A stretch of 64,000 bases of DNA from Paralichthys olivaceus (Eukaryota; Chordata; Actinopteri; Pleuronectiformes; Paralichthyidae): contig NC_091094.1 of assembly GCF_024713975.1 (NCBI RefSeq), forward strand, positions 16,587,001 to 16,651,000. The letters run 5' to 3'. Each line of letters begins with the position of its first letter. Positions within the stretch are counted from its first letter, which is position 1. The position numbers and the translations under genes are program-made. Positions 11,301-24,200 of the stretch are shown piece by piece. Below the pieces are notes generated by a model that was not told where the DNA came from, ran no database searches, and saw only the letters and a program-made list of their open reading frames with translations.

Positions 11301-13576
11301 TCAGCGCCCTCGTTACCATAGCTACGAAGACATTCCTGCGTTATGATAAGCTTCAAGATCTTATCGACAGCGTCAGAAAATACTATCCTACTGTCACCAT
11401 AGTAATCGCTGATGACAGTGAAAATCCCCAAACCATCTCTGGGCCTTACATCGAGCATTACATCATGCCTTTTGGAAAGGTGAGGACAGTCTTTTATCTC
11501 ACACTTCTTTCTTTTGATGACCTCTGGAGCTCAAGCTTGGTGTCACGTGTCGCAGGGTTGGTTCGCCGGACGGAACCTGGCCGTTTCCCAGGTGACCACA
11601 AAGTATGTGCTGTGGGTGGATGACGACTTCGTCTTCACAGCCAACACGAAGCTGGAGAAGCTGGTGGATGTTTTAGAGAAGACCACGCTGGATCTGGTGA
11701 GGGACAGACAAATCAACTCAATGATTGCAACCGTGGTGCTTTTGCCGGGATGTCCGTGACATCAATGTTTGTGTGTGTGTGTGTTTGTTAAGGTGGGTGG
11801 TGCAGTGCGGGAGGCCACGGGGTATACTGCCACCTACAGACAGACCATCTCCATTGAGCCAGGGGAGGATGACGGTGACTGTTTACACTTGAGGAGAGGA
11901 TTTCATCACGTCATCCAAGGCTTCCCCAACTGTGTCATCACGGATGGTGTCATCAACTTCTTTTTGGCTCGCACCGACAAAGTCCAGCAGGTCGGATTTG
12001 ACCCGCGGCTCGCCAGGGTAGCTCACCTTGGTGAGTACAGTGAAACACCTGCAATTAGAGCAAGTAGATATCTTTCAGCATTTATGATTATTTACTGACG
12101 ATTAATTAAATACTAATGAAAGCAATGGAGGCGTCCCAATTCAACACTAATCCATACTAACATATTTCCTGCATTATGCAAAGTTTACTTACTGATTCAT
12201 ATGAACAGGTAATTATACAAGGTGTGAAATGATGGAAAGAAAAGAAAGCACATTTAATGTTCAAAGAGAAAAAGAGATAAATAACATTCCATCTAAAGGA
12301 TCCTCAACATTACACTAAACTATCTGAAAAGATCTGTTATAATTTACCAGACGCAAAATGCAGATGACACATTGTAAAAAGGTGAACCAACACAATTCAT
12401 TCCCACAAAAAGTGGAGGTAGAGGGAACAAGCAAATCAAACTGCAGATGAACAAAAAAAGCCGGAGTTCCAGTGGAGTCTTCACAAAACTACAAACAAAA
12501 ACTCCCAGGGTGCAGCAGCCCAACAAAGAGACTAGAGTTCCTTGAGGGTAATGGAAAGTATTAATTTAAAACACTGCAGCATAATCGTCATGTGGGCTGA
12601 CGATTATGTTAGTGTTTAATGTCACTGTTAGTGGTTTATGCTTCAAAGATTCTTATCGTATTGCAGTTACTGAGATTGTATCATACAAACGTAATTATAC
12701 TGTGATATTTTCTCATCTGTTATAATTAACTATCAACATTAGCATTAATCTCATGGAAATTACATTTACTATCTTCCCCTTTTCATCCCTACATATTTAG
12801 GTTGTTACAATTCTGTCGATTGTAAGAGTCTGACATTTGCATGAAATAACAATCCCATACTGTAACTCCATGTTTTTAAGGGTGCACATTCACATCAAAT
12901 AGAAAAACACTGAATATCTTTTACACACTTCTTATGTCTCCGCGCCAGTGACAGCCCGTGGCCATGTTTTATTTTGTGTGCCACCTAGTGGTGCACAAGC
13001 CACTGCATACATTCACAAAAGGTCCATCAAACCATGCGCGTTGTTCTCGATCGCTGTACGATGACTTTCCTAAGACATTCATGAAGCGGTGAAACTTGAT
13101 ATTTCAAGTCTGACTTTTGACCAGTTCAAATATGAACTGATTATATTTAAAAAATGCATGTAGACGGAAGCTGCACTGATTGGTAGAGGCATACAACGGC
13201 AGGGTGGTAATTCTTACCCATACTTATTTTATTAAACTGATGTACGAGTTTTGTGGGTTTGAGGAACGTTTATAAGGACTGATTAACTGAGGGAGTTTTA
13301 AGATTTTAAAGGAAGAAAAGTTTAACTTTTGAGTGTGTTATTGCTGGGTTTTTTTCAGAGTTTTTCATCGATGGCCTGGGATCCCTCCATGTGGGCTCTT
13401 GTGACGACGTCATTGTCAATCATGCAACCAAAATCAAACTTCCCTGGGTCAGCCAATCGGAGAGCGACAAGACTTACGCCAAGTTCCGTTACCCGCCAGC
13501 TTCCTCCGACGCCACACACACGAAAAATGGCCTCCTGTTCTTCAAAAACCGATTTCAGTGTTTGACTCGTAATTAG
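8381..13576 (+). CDS. b4galnt1: Beta-1,4-N-acetylgalactosaminyltransferase 1 (GM2/GD2 synthase)
   Basis: Ten coding exons: 8381-8577, 8658-8834, 9321-9427, 9584-9621, 9702-9882, 11096-11188, 11292-11479, 11556-11696, 11793-12030, 13359-13576. They total 1578 nt, 525 aa plus stop (human about 533). It transfers GalNAc from UDP-GalNAc to GM3, GD3 or lactosylceramide in the Golgi, giving GM2, GD2 or GA2. It is a type II membrane protein: short basic N-terminus (MRSLRK), a membrane anchor at residues 7-24, a luminal stem, then a GT-A domain with the metal-binding motif WVDDDF at 347-352. [34 protein letters not shown] and FFLARTDKV match the family. ATG 8381 is chosen because the upstream methionine (8360) lies before the acceptor at 8371-8372. 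Candidate poly(A) signals are at 14564 and 14751. Confidence 0.96.
9927..10330. repeat. Probable interspersed repeat in b4galnt1 intron 5
   Basis: It begins with TATAAAGATGGACGATGCAT, resembling the left end of family B (29307-29770). At 10199-10256 the 12-bp arms ACCAGAGGATCA and TGATCCTCTGGT form an inverted repeat around about 35 bp. The interval is more GC-rich than its surroundings, which suggests inserted DNA. I cannot name the element. Confidence 0.4.
10590..11075. repeat. Suspected interspersed repeat, unclassified
   Basis: This stretch (GCTGAAGCAGCGACTGCAGC to the TACACCAGTCGATTATATG block) is intronic, less AT-rich than its flanks and has no long open frame. It looks like a common teleost repeat from memory only. 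No second copy was found in the window. Confidence 0.3.
12031..13358 (+). other. b4galnt1 intron 9, nothing recognised
   Basis: A 1.3-kb AT-rich intron before the last exon, ending in a strong polypyrimidine tract and CAG at 13356-13358. No repeat or RNA gene is recognised. Confidence 0.6.
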
Positions 13577-14817
13577 CTCCCCCACCCTTCTTTATCCAAT
13601 GGTTCCTCTGCTCCCCCTGAGTTACCAAAGACCTCCAATGCGTCACATCAGATAAGATTTCAGACAAACCCTTTTGTTTTGCCTTGAAAGCCTTTTAATA
13701 TTCATTGTGTCTGTGCACAGATCTGAGCTTTGAGCTAACAAATCCTTTGGCAATGTAAATATCTTAAGCCTGGTATAGAAATCCAGATGCTCTTCTAGAG
13801 TGGAGACAATAGTATCAAGCATATCTGTTTACACACTTCAATAACAGCATCATCTGGATTCAAGGTTATGAAGGGATCCTGCTTTGTGTTTGTCAAATCT
13901 TATCTGTCTAAAGATTGTTCAGTGGATTCAACATGGAGACCAAGCTTTGGGAAAACTCTTGACAGGCAGCATCTTGACAGTCCCTTCATTGTTCTATTCT
14001 AATGTGAGCAGAGGAATGTGACCTCCTTCAGTTTGCACTATCCAAAAAAAGACTGAGCTTGGAAAAGCAATAGTGATTCAGTCTGGAGAGAAGGCGTCAC
14101 CATTAGCGACGACGAAGGGACACTTACCAGGATGTGACAATCCTGTACACACAGAGCGTGGGTATCATTTCCACAGATGCTACGTGAAAACCGAACGTTT
14201 GTACGTGTGGTACCTTCGCTCTGTGGCTGACTGGTCGTGCCAAAGGTGTGACTGCTTTGCAGTGTTTTTATCCTGTTTTCGTTTGCGTACCTCGTTTTCG
14301 TGTTTTCGTTACCTAGAATGCTTTGTGTCATTTGTGAGTAACTTATCACTTCTGAGGAAAGGGAACTTTAGATCCCATCTTTCTGGAGTCACAACTGGTT
14401 GTTACCTGAGAGCGGCCTTGATACATTTTTTTTCGACCAGAAGGAGGATGAGGAGCGTTTCTGTCCAGTGCACGCCAACGAATGACGATTCATGCCTGAA
14501 GCAATAGTGTTATTTTATACCATGGCCTTTAGATGGCGCCCTTGTAACACGCTATTGTTTCCTAATAAATTCAAATTGTTTTTTAGGTTGTTTGTTATTA
14601 GCAAAGAGGTGCCAGAGATTTATAAAAAAAAAATTCATCCCAAGAGGAATATTTTGAAACTGGATTTTTTTTTTTTTCATTTTATTCAGTCAACATGTGA
14701 CGTTATCTCTGTGGACAGGAGCGAGAAAATAACCTCATCAGTAAATCTACAATAAAAAAGACTTTTTGTGTAGATATGTGTTCAAAACAATGTGTCTCAT
14801 GTTAGTATTTGTAACTG
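13577..14817 (+). other. b4galnt1 3' UTR
   Basis: This follows the stop at 13574-13576. AATAAA occurs at 14564-14569 and at 14751-14756. Either could set the 3' end, giving a UTR of about 1.0 or 1.2 kb. The open frames here show no recognisable domain and are judged chance. Confidence 0.6.
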
Positions 14818-15044
14818 TTAAAGGTCAAGTGTGCAAAATTATGCTGAAAGGGATCTATTGAATTATTTATAGAGGCTGCCATGTTTTTTACAGCAGCCCA
14901 AACTGGACAAACTAAACACGTTTTGGGTTTAATGACAACTGTTACCACAGGTTCTCTGTCATGTTTGGAAGGGGAGGGTGAGGTGAGGGGTATTCAGCTG
15001 CAACATGACATTTCACCACTAAATTCTACACACTGTACCCTTAA
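14818..15044 (+). repeat. Family-A miniature element, internally deleted copy
   Basis: It starts TTAAAGGTCAAGTGTG and ends CACACTGTACCCTTAA, so imperfect terminal inverted repeats bounded by TTAA are visible. Internal blocks GCCATGTTTTTTACAG, CATGTTTGGAAGGGGAGGGT and ATTCAGCTGCAACATGAC are shared with 63701-64000. The left half is mostly deleted. Confidence 0.85.
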
Positions 15045-16669
15045 CAGATCCATAGCATTTTTTTAAACAGTGATATTTATTGTGTTGAAACAGAAATTGA
15101 ACTTAGCCTGCTTCACCCAAAAACACTTCTGTGAGTCTTCTGACATAATGAACATTTTTTATTTATTTATTTAAAATGTTGACATATTAAAATGCCTGTG
15201 GAAAAAAAAACACATTTGTGCAATATTTATGAAATGAAAAGGTTTTTTGTCCTCATAGCTCCAACCTCCCACGTGTTCATCCCACAAATTAACAATAAAG
15301 TCATTGAATATTTCTCCAAATATAATTGTGATTGGCTCCAGCTCCTCCTGAATCCATCAAAGGTTAAGTGGTATAAACAGGCTGGCTGGATGGAGGTATT
15401 ATTGTTGTTCATAATATAAAAACTTAAATATTGGTAAATTAGGGAACTGACAAAAAGATGTAGTACTTCTTAATAATGTGTAAAGACATCCTAGTCTTTC
15501 ACATGTACCATCCTGGGTGGGGAGACTGTAAACTTTAAAGACTGGAGGAGAAAATAAGCAGAGAAACAGGACCATGTTTGAAAGATCCATGTGCAGCATT
15601 AGAGCTGTTTGCAGGGGCTGACGTTTTGTGAGTGAACCTCCAGTGCTAGAGGAAAAATAAGAACAATACAAATTTGTTCACAATTAAACTAATTGGGACC
15701 ATGATATAAAATCTTTCCACTAGAGGGTGCCGTTCACCAATGTTTTAAATGTTGTGAAATAGTTTTTGTGCAAGGATCAGATTTAAAGAAAAGGACTTGG
15801 ACCAAACTCCCCAGAATTGATTTATGAAAATAAATAAAATCATTTCAGAAAAGAAAAGGCAGTGAAAACAACACACACAAAATAAACAAGCCAGAGAAAA
15901 TAGATCAGCAGAGAAACATCAGTATGTCTTTTTATTTCTGTGTATCAGGACATAACAAGTCATAGTTGAACTGATATGATTCCACATGAGAGTATTTACA
16001 TTAAAGACGACAGTGACTTATGAGCACCTCGTTTTATCTTTGTTGCCTGTTTCTTCTTTCCGCTTGATTTTGAAACGCTTTGTTTGTGTTTAGTTCAGAT
16101 AACGCTCTAACAATGGCTGGATTAAAATAGCGCACCATTGGGGAAACACAAGCTATTTGTTGGTCTTGAGGGAATTCACAGACACACGAAACAACCCATA
16201 TGGATTCAGATCCCACAGGGAGGCTGGAATCTATGGTCGACCAGTGAATTCAAGGACACAGTCATTTGAGGACAGAGAGCATCACTGTGAGCCCAGTTCT
16301 TTGGGAGAATAAAGTGGATTTGGTCCCTTATGAAAAATATTATCTATTACAAAAATAATCATGGGGGAAAATGTACTATGAACTATATTTTCACATTTCA
16401 TCTCATGTTATTATCTGTAGATGTGTACATGCAGAGTATGCAGAATGGACAAAAGCCTAGATCAGATCCAGATCTGCCTTCAACACAGATGTATCTGAAG
16501 AAAAACCTGCATGGAAGGAAATGTGGGACATGATGTGAGGACACTGACACCTTGATGACTTCTGTACAGGAGCGAAAGAGTCAAACAATGCTGACAAAGT
16601 GCTCGGTAGCTCAATCCAGGCACTCCTTCTCCACGAGGGTAAAGTGAGTTCATGGGTCATAACAGGGTG
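15045..16669 (-). other. Gap between convergent genes, and arhgef25 3' UTR
   Basis: The minus strand has AATAAA at 15931-15936, about 735 bases past the arhgef25 stop, a plausible poly(A) signal. From 15045 to about 15930 I see only AT-rich DNA. Confidence 0.5.
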
Positions 16670-19600
16670 TCACTGCTCGCTCTCTGTGAGCCGGTCCAGG
16701 TTGTTTGGTTGATGAGCTGAATAAGTCCGGCCCCCGGCTTTAAACACGGTTGCCTGTAAGTGAGCAGTCACACACTGAGAGGAGAAAAAACAGCAATACA
16801 TTTAATATTTCCACGTATTCTCATGAAACGGTTTAACCAGTGGATTGAACATTGACATAATTGAAAGCTTCCATTGCATTACCCATATTATTCAAAACTA
16901 AACATTAAAAATCCTAAATACTGTATGAATTTGATCATTTGTCCTTTTTTTGGCCACCTGAGGGCAGCAAAACAAGCTGTAAAGGCAACTTTGACATGTG
17001 AAAGTAAGTCCAATATTAAGTCTGCTTTTAGCTCTGTTTTTGGTCTCCACCGGATACTTTCAAAGCTAAATGCTTCACTATGTTCAGCGGCAAGTTGTCT
17101 GGTTTTAGGTGATGAGCAGGTTTACTGGGTTTATAGATTTTGTTTCATGTAAAAGAATTGTCTTTGTGCATTCATCACATTGGGCAATAGACACTTGATA
17201 CGTTGTTGATAATATTGATTATCACAGCTTTAAAAGGCGTGTGTACAAACACACTTTTGTTCTTCTCCAAAGCTGACATGCACCTCATCAATGTTTGTTT
17301 GACGCTGTAACTACTGGTGCTGGATTTTACTTCAACAATAATAACAGTATCTATCAGATACTGGAAAAAGTCCTGCTGTTCAGAAACAGACAGTGAGTCA
17401 GAAAAGTGTAAGAAAGTCTTGAGGAGTGAGGGATCAACACCTCAGATGAGTTTTAGGTAAAAAAGTTAACGTGTTTGTGTGTCTGCACATATATACAGTC
17501 TATGGTCTGCACCCAAAGCCGGATGAAAATGCTGCAGACCCAAAAACACCAAGAGGGAGAAGAAAGGACGAGAATGACTTTGTGGAATCAGGCCAGATAA
17601 ACCTGATTAATTGGTGCTCTGTGATCAAACTGTTTCCTCCTCCTGGTGGAAGTCTGGGTGTAAAAGATAAAACCGCAGGTCACTTGGTTTTCGTAAAACG
17701 AAGCGACTGAATGATACCGGACCACAGGTTAAGTCATCCAAGTTTTTAAATCCACGCAGAAACAACAACAGGATATCTGACAAAGGCAACCAGAGTCATT
17801 TCCCCTCATCATCTGAGATCATGACGACAAACTGCCTCAGGCTGCTGCCACAAAGACAACAGCTCCACTGATCTACACAAAGGGAAACCCAGTTTTGTAC
17901 TGCACACAGAGTACACCCAACAGCATAACAATGATTTTCAACTTCCTCTTAGAATGGGTAGTTTGGATTTGTCTGATAATACTGTTTTGTTTAAAAACGA
18001 CATCTAACGCATGTTTAAAGATAAACTTAACATTCACATGTTCACCGTTCTTTGTGGGTGAAAAACCACTGATCACTCCCAGTAATGATGTCACCAGCCA
18101 GTAAGCTGCTCTTCAAAGGATGAAACCTCGCTCACAGAGTTTATTCAGTCAGTGAATGACCTGAACTGTGTTCACCTGAACTACTCAGTTTCTGACTGAT
18201 GTAAAATGATGTTAATGTTTCAGACTGCTGTACCTGCAGGCTGTGTGGGCTGCAGGGAGCCACACCATTGATCCCGCGGCCCTGTGTCCCCTCTGTGCTC
18301 AAACTAAGCTGCTGGTGGGAGGAAAGTGGCAGGTGAGCTGCTCGAGGTGTCACAGCACAAGGATTCGAAACCTTAACACAGAGACAGAAATCAAATAAAG
18401 AAGATGTGAGAGAAAGAGAGACGCATGTTTGCATGTGAATGCTTAAAGTAGTACTGCTGTACACTCACCACCTTGCAGGCAGGGCTGTGTTGGGGTGGAT
18501 GCAGAGAGGGCAGGGAGGTGTTGTAAGACAACAGGCAGGGCTGCTGACGTCGGTCCATGGATGCTGACAACTGAGGTCCCAGACCAGATGCTGACATGGA
18601 TGGACACTTCATGTTTCTGCCCAGACTGTTCGACTTGCTTTCTCTGCGCTGGTACTCTATCGGGGACTGAAGGGCTACAGAGGACAGGAGGAGAAGTCAA
18701 TTCACTCATCAATCCAAAGTCTGAACTTCTATTGAGGAAACACTGAGCTCTGGTACCATTTAGAAAGTTCCTCTGAGTCTCTAAGATCTGGACCACGTCA
18801 CTGAACCAAGCCAACTGTATTTCTGGAGAGGATGCCTGCATGATGAAGCGCGCCACGCTGCCATCGTTCCCCCGGGAGGTCAGGACCAGACAGCATGGAT
18901 CGTCTGCTGAGTGCTCATCCACACCCAAACAGCTGACCTGCAGAGTGCACACAGGAGTTGTGTTAATCATTGAGAAAACAGTGTAAACCAAACATGAATA
19001 CAAATGTAAAGTTACTCTTACCTTGATGCTGTTTTTAAAAGTGTACCCCGGCAATAAGAAGCCTTTTTTCTTATCGATTGGCTCGCTGAAGATGACTAGC
19101 TGCTCAAACAGGAAGACCCGCCTCTCCCTGGCTCTGGTCACGCAGACACTTTCCTGCTCGCTGACGGAGAAGGTGTCCTGCTGGAGCAGCTTCCCCTGAG
19201 CTGTGATTTTACCCTGAAACAACATGTGTGTCACCAACACTGTGAGAGATCCTGGATACATGTTTAACTGCTGATGAGAGATTTATAAATTCAGATTCAG
19301 TTTTTTCACCTCGAAACCTTGAAGCCTGCCGACATTCATCATATCATTACAGCGTTTTGGCACGAAACACATCACCTCCACAGCCCTCTGAGGGAGGAAG
19401 TTGGATGAAGGGAGAATCAAAAAGTGCAAACAAGATTTGGCTACAAAGAAATATGCAGTTCACAATTAACTTTTACCTGCAGCTCCTCAACATCCCTTCC
19501 TGCTTTACTGTAGTACTTCAGGAAGTCCTGCAGATGCCAAGCAAAGGGAGGATTTTATTTTGAAATTTGTGTGTGTACATCATTCATGAGTTCCAAAAGG

Positions 19601-21180
19601 CATTTTGTGAGGTGTCACTGGATCCTGTAAAACTATACACAACCTAAACAACCTTATATAAATCAAAAAAAAACTATTATCACATGATAGGACTGGTGTC
19701 AGCATGTGTAGTAAAAATACTTGGATGTATTTATATCATGTTGCAGTGCCATGCATGCAGAGTCATAGTCATGCTTAACAACCAAACCTTCAGCAGCAGC
19801 TGATACTTCATGATCCTCTGAACAGGTTTGATGAGCAGGTCATTGAGCTGCAGCCTGTGACCCAACTGCTGCCTGAGATCCTGTCAGGAAAAAAACAGAG
19901 AGAAAAGTGTTCAATCCATAAAACTTGAGAAAGTCTTTAAGGAGCTCCAGTAAGATTTACTGTGGTAGAAACGTTTACTCACCTCAAAGAAGGTCTCAAT
20001 GTACTCAGAGACAATGTGCTCTGACTTGGGTTTGTTCTGACAGTAAACCACATACATGTGAAGACGCCGCTCCTGGAAATATAAAACGGATAAGCAGGTA
20101 ATGTGGCAATGACGATTATACATATCACACAGAGAGGGAATAAACTCTCTGAACTCTGAATGTCTTAATTTCCTCAAAGTTTTGTTGTTTCCTTTTCCAC
20201 TGAAGAGTTTTCTGGAAGTTTTTTGTTTAATCGGGAGCTCTGCTTCATTAAACCCATTTTAATTTGCTGTTAATTAGGCATGCTACACTTCACTGACTGG
20301 AGTGGGGATAGAAAAGCTGAGCTCAAAAGAGATTTGTTGTGGATATTTGTTTAAAATAGTATTTTTCAGTGTTAAATACTGAAGTCTAATGACATATAAT
20401 GTGAAATAAAACATAACATAAATAACAATATGTTCATGGTGGGTGTGAGCTTGGACATCCTGTTATTCCAGCTCATTTTTCGCTCTCAGCTTGGTCTCTG
20501 TGGAGCATAGTTGTGCTGATTTACAGCTTTGAGAGAACTTTAGTCAAACCAGAGTGATTACAAGACCTTCTATTCTGCAGCTGCACCTGCAGATGACTGA
20601 TCTGTAAGATGATGACACATCTGGATGACAGGGGGCTTCACACACAGTTAGAGCTCTGAGCTGAGAGACACCTGCAACCTTCTGGTTAAACTCAAAACAA
20701 GCAAGGTAACAAAAGAAAGAACCTTCTCCTCCACACTCACATGTTTGATGAAGAGCTGGGCCAGGCTGTCTGGATCACCCACACACTTCTCCAGCTCTCC
20801 AAGGAAATAACTGTGTGACACGAAGTACAGGCAGTCAGACAGGAACAGTCATCCAACCAAAAAACATACACACACATAGAGGCAAGAAACCAACAGCCAC
20901 AAGGGACGTGACACACACCAAACCATCATGAAACATGAGGAGGTCGGAATAATAAAGTGTAAACTGTGAGACATCGTTCAGATTCAGAGGAAGTGAGAGG
21001 GGAAAAAGACGACAGAGAGAGGAGACATCACTGACTCACTCTTTATGCCAGTCATAGATCTGGTGGATGTTTCCAAACACAATCCTGTCCTTCCCCTTCA
21101 TGTCCTCTGGAACCCCCTGACTGGCCATGCTGGTCATGTAGCCCTACACGTACAGACACACACAGACACACACACACACA

Positions 21181-21222
<42 letters not shown>

Positions 21223-24200
21223 TCAATAATCCCATCATCACATCAATTTCCATAGAGAAAAAAATCTTGGACATGAATTTTGTATTGTAGAGTGTTATTA
21301 ATTAAGGAGTCAGAGATTTAAATGTCATGAACAGATGATTCGAAACTTTGTTGAGAGACACACCTGCACTATGAGTCCAAGATCGTCCACATACAACCTC
21401 TCTGTCTCTATTAGCTCTGTGAGCACGTATCTGAAATAGATATTTTAAAACCGCTAGTCAGAGATGATCAGGCAAAATCAAACCAGAAATGTACATACTC
21501 AGAAATGTGCCAGAATGAGACGAGTTGAGAAATACAATAAACAGTACAGTAAAAATGAAACTGCAGACAGCAGCTGGTTACTGCATGCATCGCTTTATGT
21601 TATCGCCAGTTACAGATGAATCCCTGACCCCACGGCCAAAATAAACCTCACACTGAAATCCTAACCCTACACAAGCCCTGGTACACGTGGGTTCTGTCAT
21701 TTTGTGTAGGTGCTCAAGCCCCAGGATTGGCTTCTATAACTAGCTAAGCATAAAGTCAGGAATACAGGGAGATAGCTAGCCTGACCAAAAGCATCTGAAG
21801 CCTCCTAACCAACACATTACTGTAGATCTAATTAATCTTAAACTTAAAGAAGTGATAAAATAACAATTTGGGGTTTTATGACTTATGTTATGTGTTGGAC
21901 TATTTCTTGACCAGTGCTTCTGGCCAAGAGATAGAGTCATATATAGCCCCTGTTACACCCCAATTTGTATATTCTACATTATGGTAGTTTTAAAAATGTA
22001 ATACTCAAGATATCTTGTGTAAACTTAAGAGTTGCTGGTTGGCAGATTTTGTTGTGTTGTGTAGCTGTTTCCCTATTTCTATTTTCCTTACACTAAAGCT
22101 GAGCTTATCTAACATCTACTGGTTCAAGCATCCCATTTTACTGTACAGACGTGATAGCATGGCATCAATATTCTCCTCTAGCCCTCAGCAAGAAAGTGAA
22201 ACGATTGTTGTTCTTAATTGTGGAGTTTGGCCCCTACATGCTCTTCTCTAAGGCAACGTTTCTCTCCTCTTCACTGTCCACGGTGGCAGACCACTGACTT
22301 CCTGAGTCATCAGTCACAGCCCAGCTGTCCTCACCCTGGAGAGTGTTGATGCTGGATTTTTGACTCTGAAACACAAAAGCAAGATGGAACATCTTTCAGT
22401 AATTAATCAAGCCTGTGTCTCAGTGGGACCTGGTTACTGTGTCTCCATCCCTGCTTGCTACTGCACAGACTCCGCCTCCAAATGACGTCTTGCAAAAAGA
22501 CATGGCTTCATTTCTGTGTTGTCGGAGGAAATTGGAACACTTGTCCATTTTTATATACAGCCTTTCATCTATACTGTTAAAGATCTAACCAGTCGTGAGG
22601 CATGTGGCCCCTTCTGTAAGAGTAGCGTTGAGTTAGGGCCCCTTGTCCTGTTTTAGAGGTCAAATGATCTAAAAATGCAGCGAACACATCTGTATCAGTA
22701 TGAACTATGTTAGAATGGCACATAATTATAATAATAACTCGAGTCACAGAGCCAGATTTTCTGCATGTGACTTTTGACACGTACTAATACTTCTGTATAC
22801 TTAAGAAGGACTTTGTATAGTGTAGTATAGTATATTCAAAATGTGGTATTAGAATGTTTACTTCAGTAAAGAAGCTTTGTTCTTCCACCAGTGCTGAGAG
22901 GTTGCAGTGCAGAGTGAGGCCTGACCACTGGGTGTCAGCTACACACTCGTATATAATTGTGCTTCATCATCTGTTGGCCAAGCCAGCACACATTTGTGGA
23001 AAAATAAGAAGATGCAAAGGTCTTAATTCACATCAGTGGTGCAATTTTGCTGATCCTTTTTTGGAACGTCGTGCCACCCACTAAATCTCGAGTAACCTGA
23101 GAGTAATGATCACTTTTTAATGTGTCTCCATGTCGCCGAGGAGACTGTTGGGCAAAGAAATTTGGATGAGTCGTATCAGGCCTGATGGATGGAGGCAAAT
23201 AATGAGCAACACTTGCAAAATTCGTAGATTCGTAAAAAAGAGGTCGGGGTAATGAGAGTAGTTATATAACAAATACATCTCCTCACCTAAAAGCAGTATA
23301 AACTCATGTGAATTTGAGTGTAATCCTCTTGACATACTGTCGTCTCGCCACATTTTGTTCTCTACCTCGGTGCACTGGATTATAATCCTTCTGTGGAGGC
23401 AGTTTGTAGGTCAAATATGCTCTTTCGGTTTATTTTAACCTTTTTTTGCAAGGCCTGTATTTTGAGTTGACTGTTCCTGTCCTCGCTCAGCAGCCACACA
23501 CATTCTGCCTGCATGTGAAACAACATCTGAGCTTCATTTCAAACTCCATCTTCACTCTGGTTCTCAACTGAACACCATTAAAGCAGCTGAGCGTACTTTG
23601 TGTTTGCTCTTTAATGTTGTTTCCTCTCTAACAGCAATTTATCCTCTGAAAACCACGAGAAGGTTAAAGGAATAGTTCAGCATTATAGGAAATATACTTG
23701 CTTTTGTTTATTCACCACCACTCTCACATCTGTACCGTCACTGGAGCCAGCAGCCAGTTAACTTAGCTTAGCATAAAGACTAAAATCAGGGGGAAACTCA
23801 CCTATAAAATGCATTAATTAACATGTAATCCAGTTATACAAATAACCACAGTGCAAATATGAAAATTTGCTGTCACAAGTACTTAGGAGATGATTTATTT
23901 GTTTATTTATGAAATAGTCTTATAATTATTACCTTATTAGTATTTTTTAGACCGAGGCTATTGTATAGATTAATCAAACAAGGTATACCATGTTATTGTG
24001 ACTTCATGTGGTGTTGGAATGATCAGAATATTCACCTGAATGCCATCTCGAGTCCAAACACATCACAAAGTCAAGTTTGGTCCTCAAGTTGTTGACATCA
24101 TCACTTAGATCAATTAATGCAATTTTAGAGTCAGCTCTAAATAGTAGCTTTTAATTAGTAGTAATTAGTAGCTTCAAAGCAGATGAACACACCAATGTCA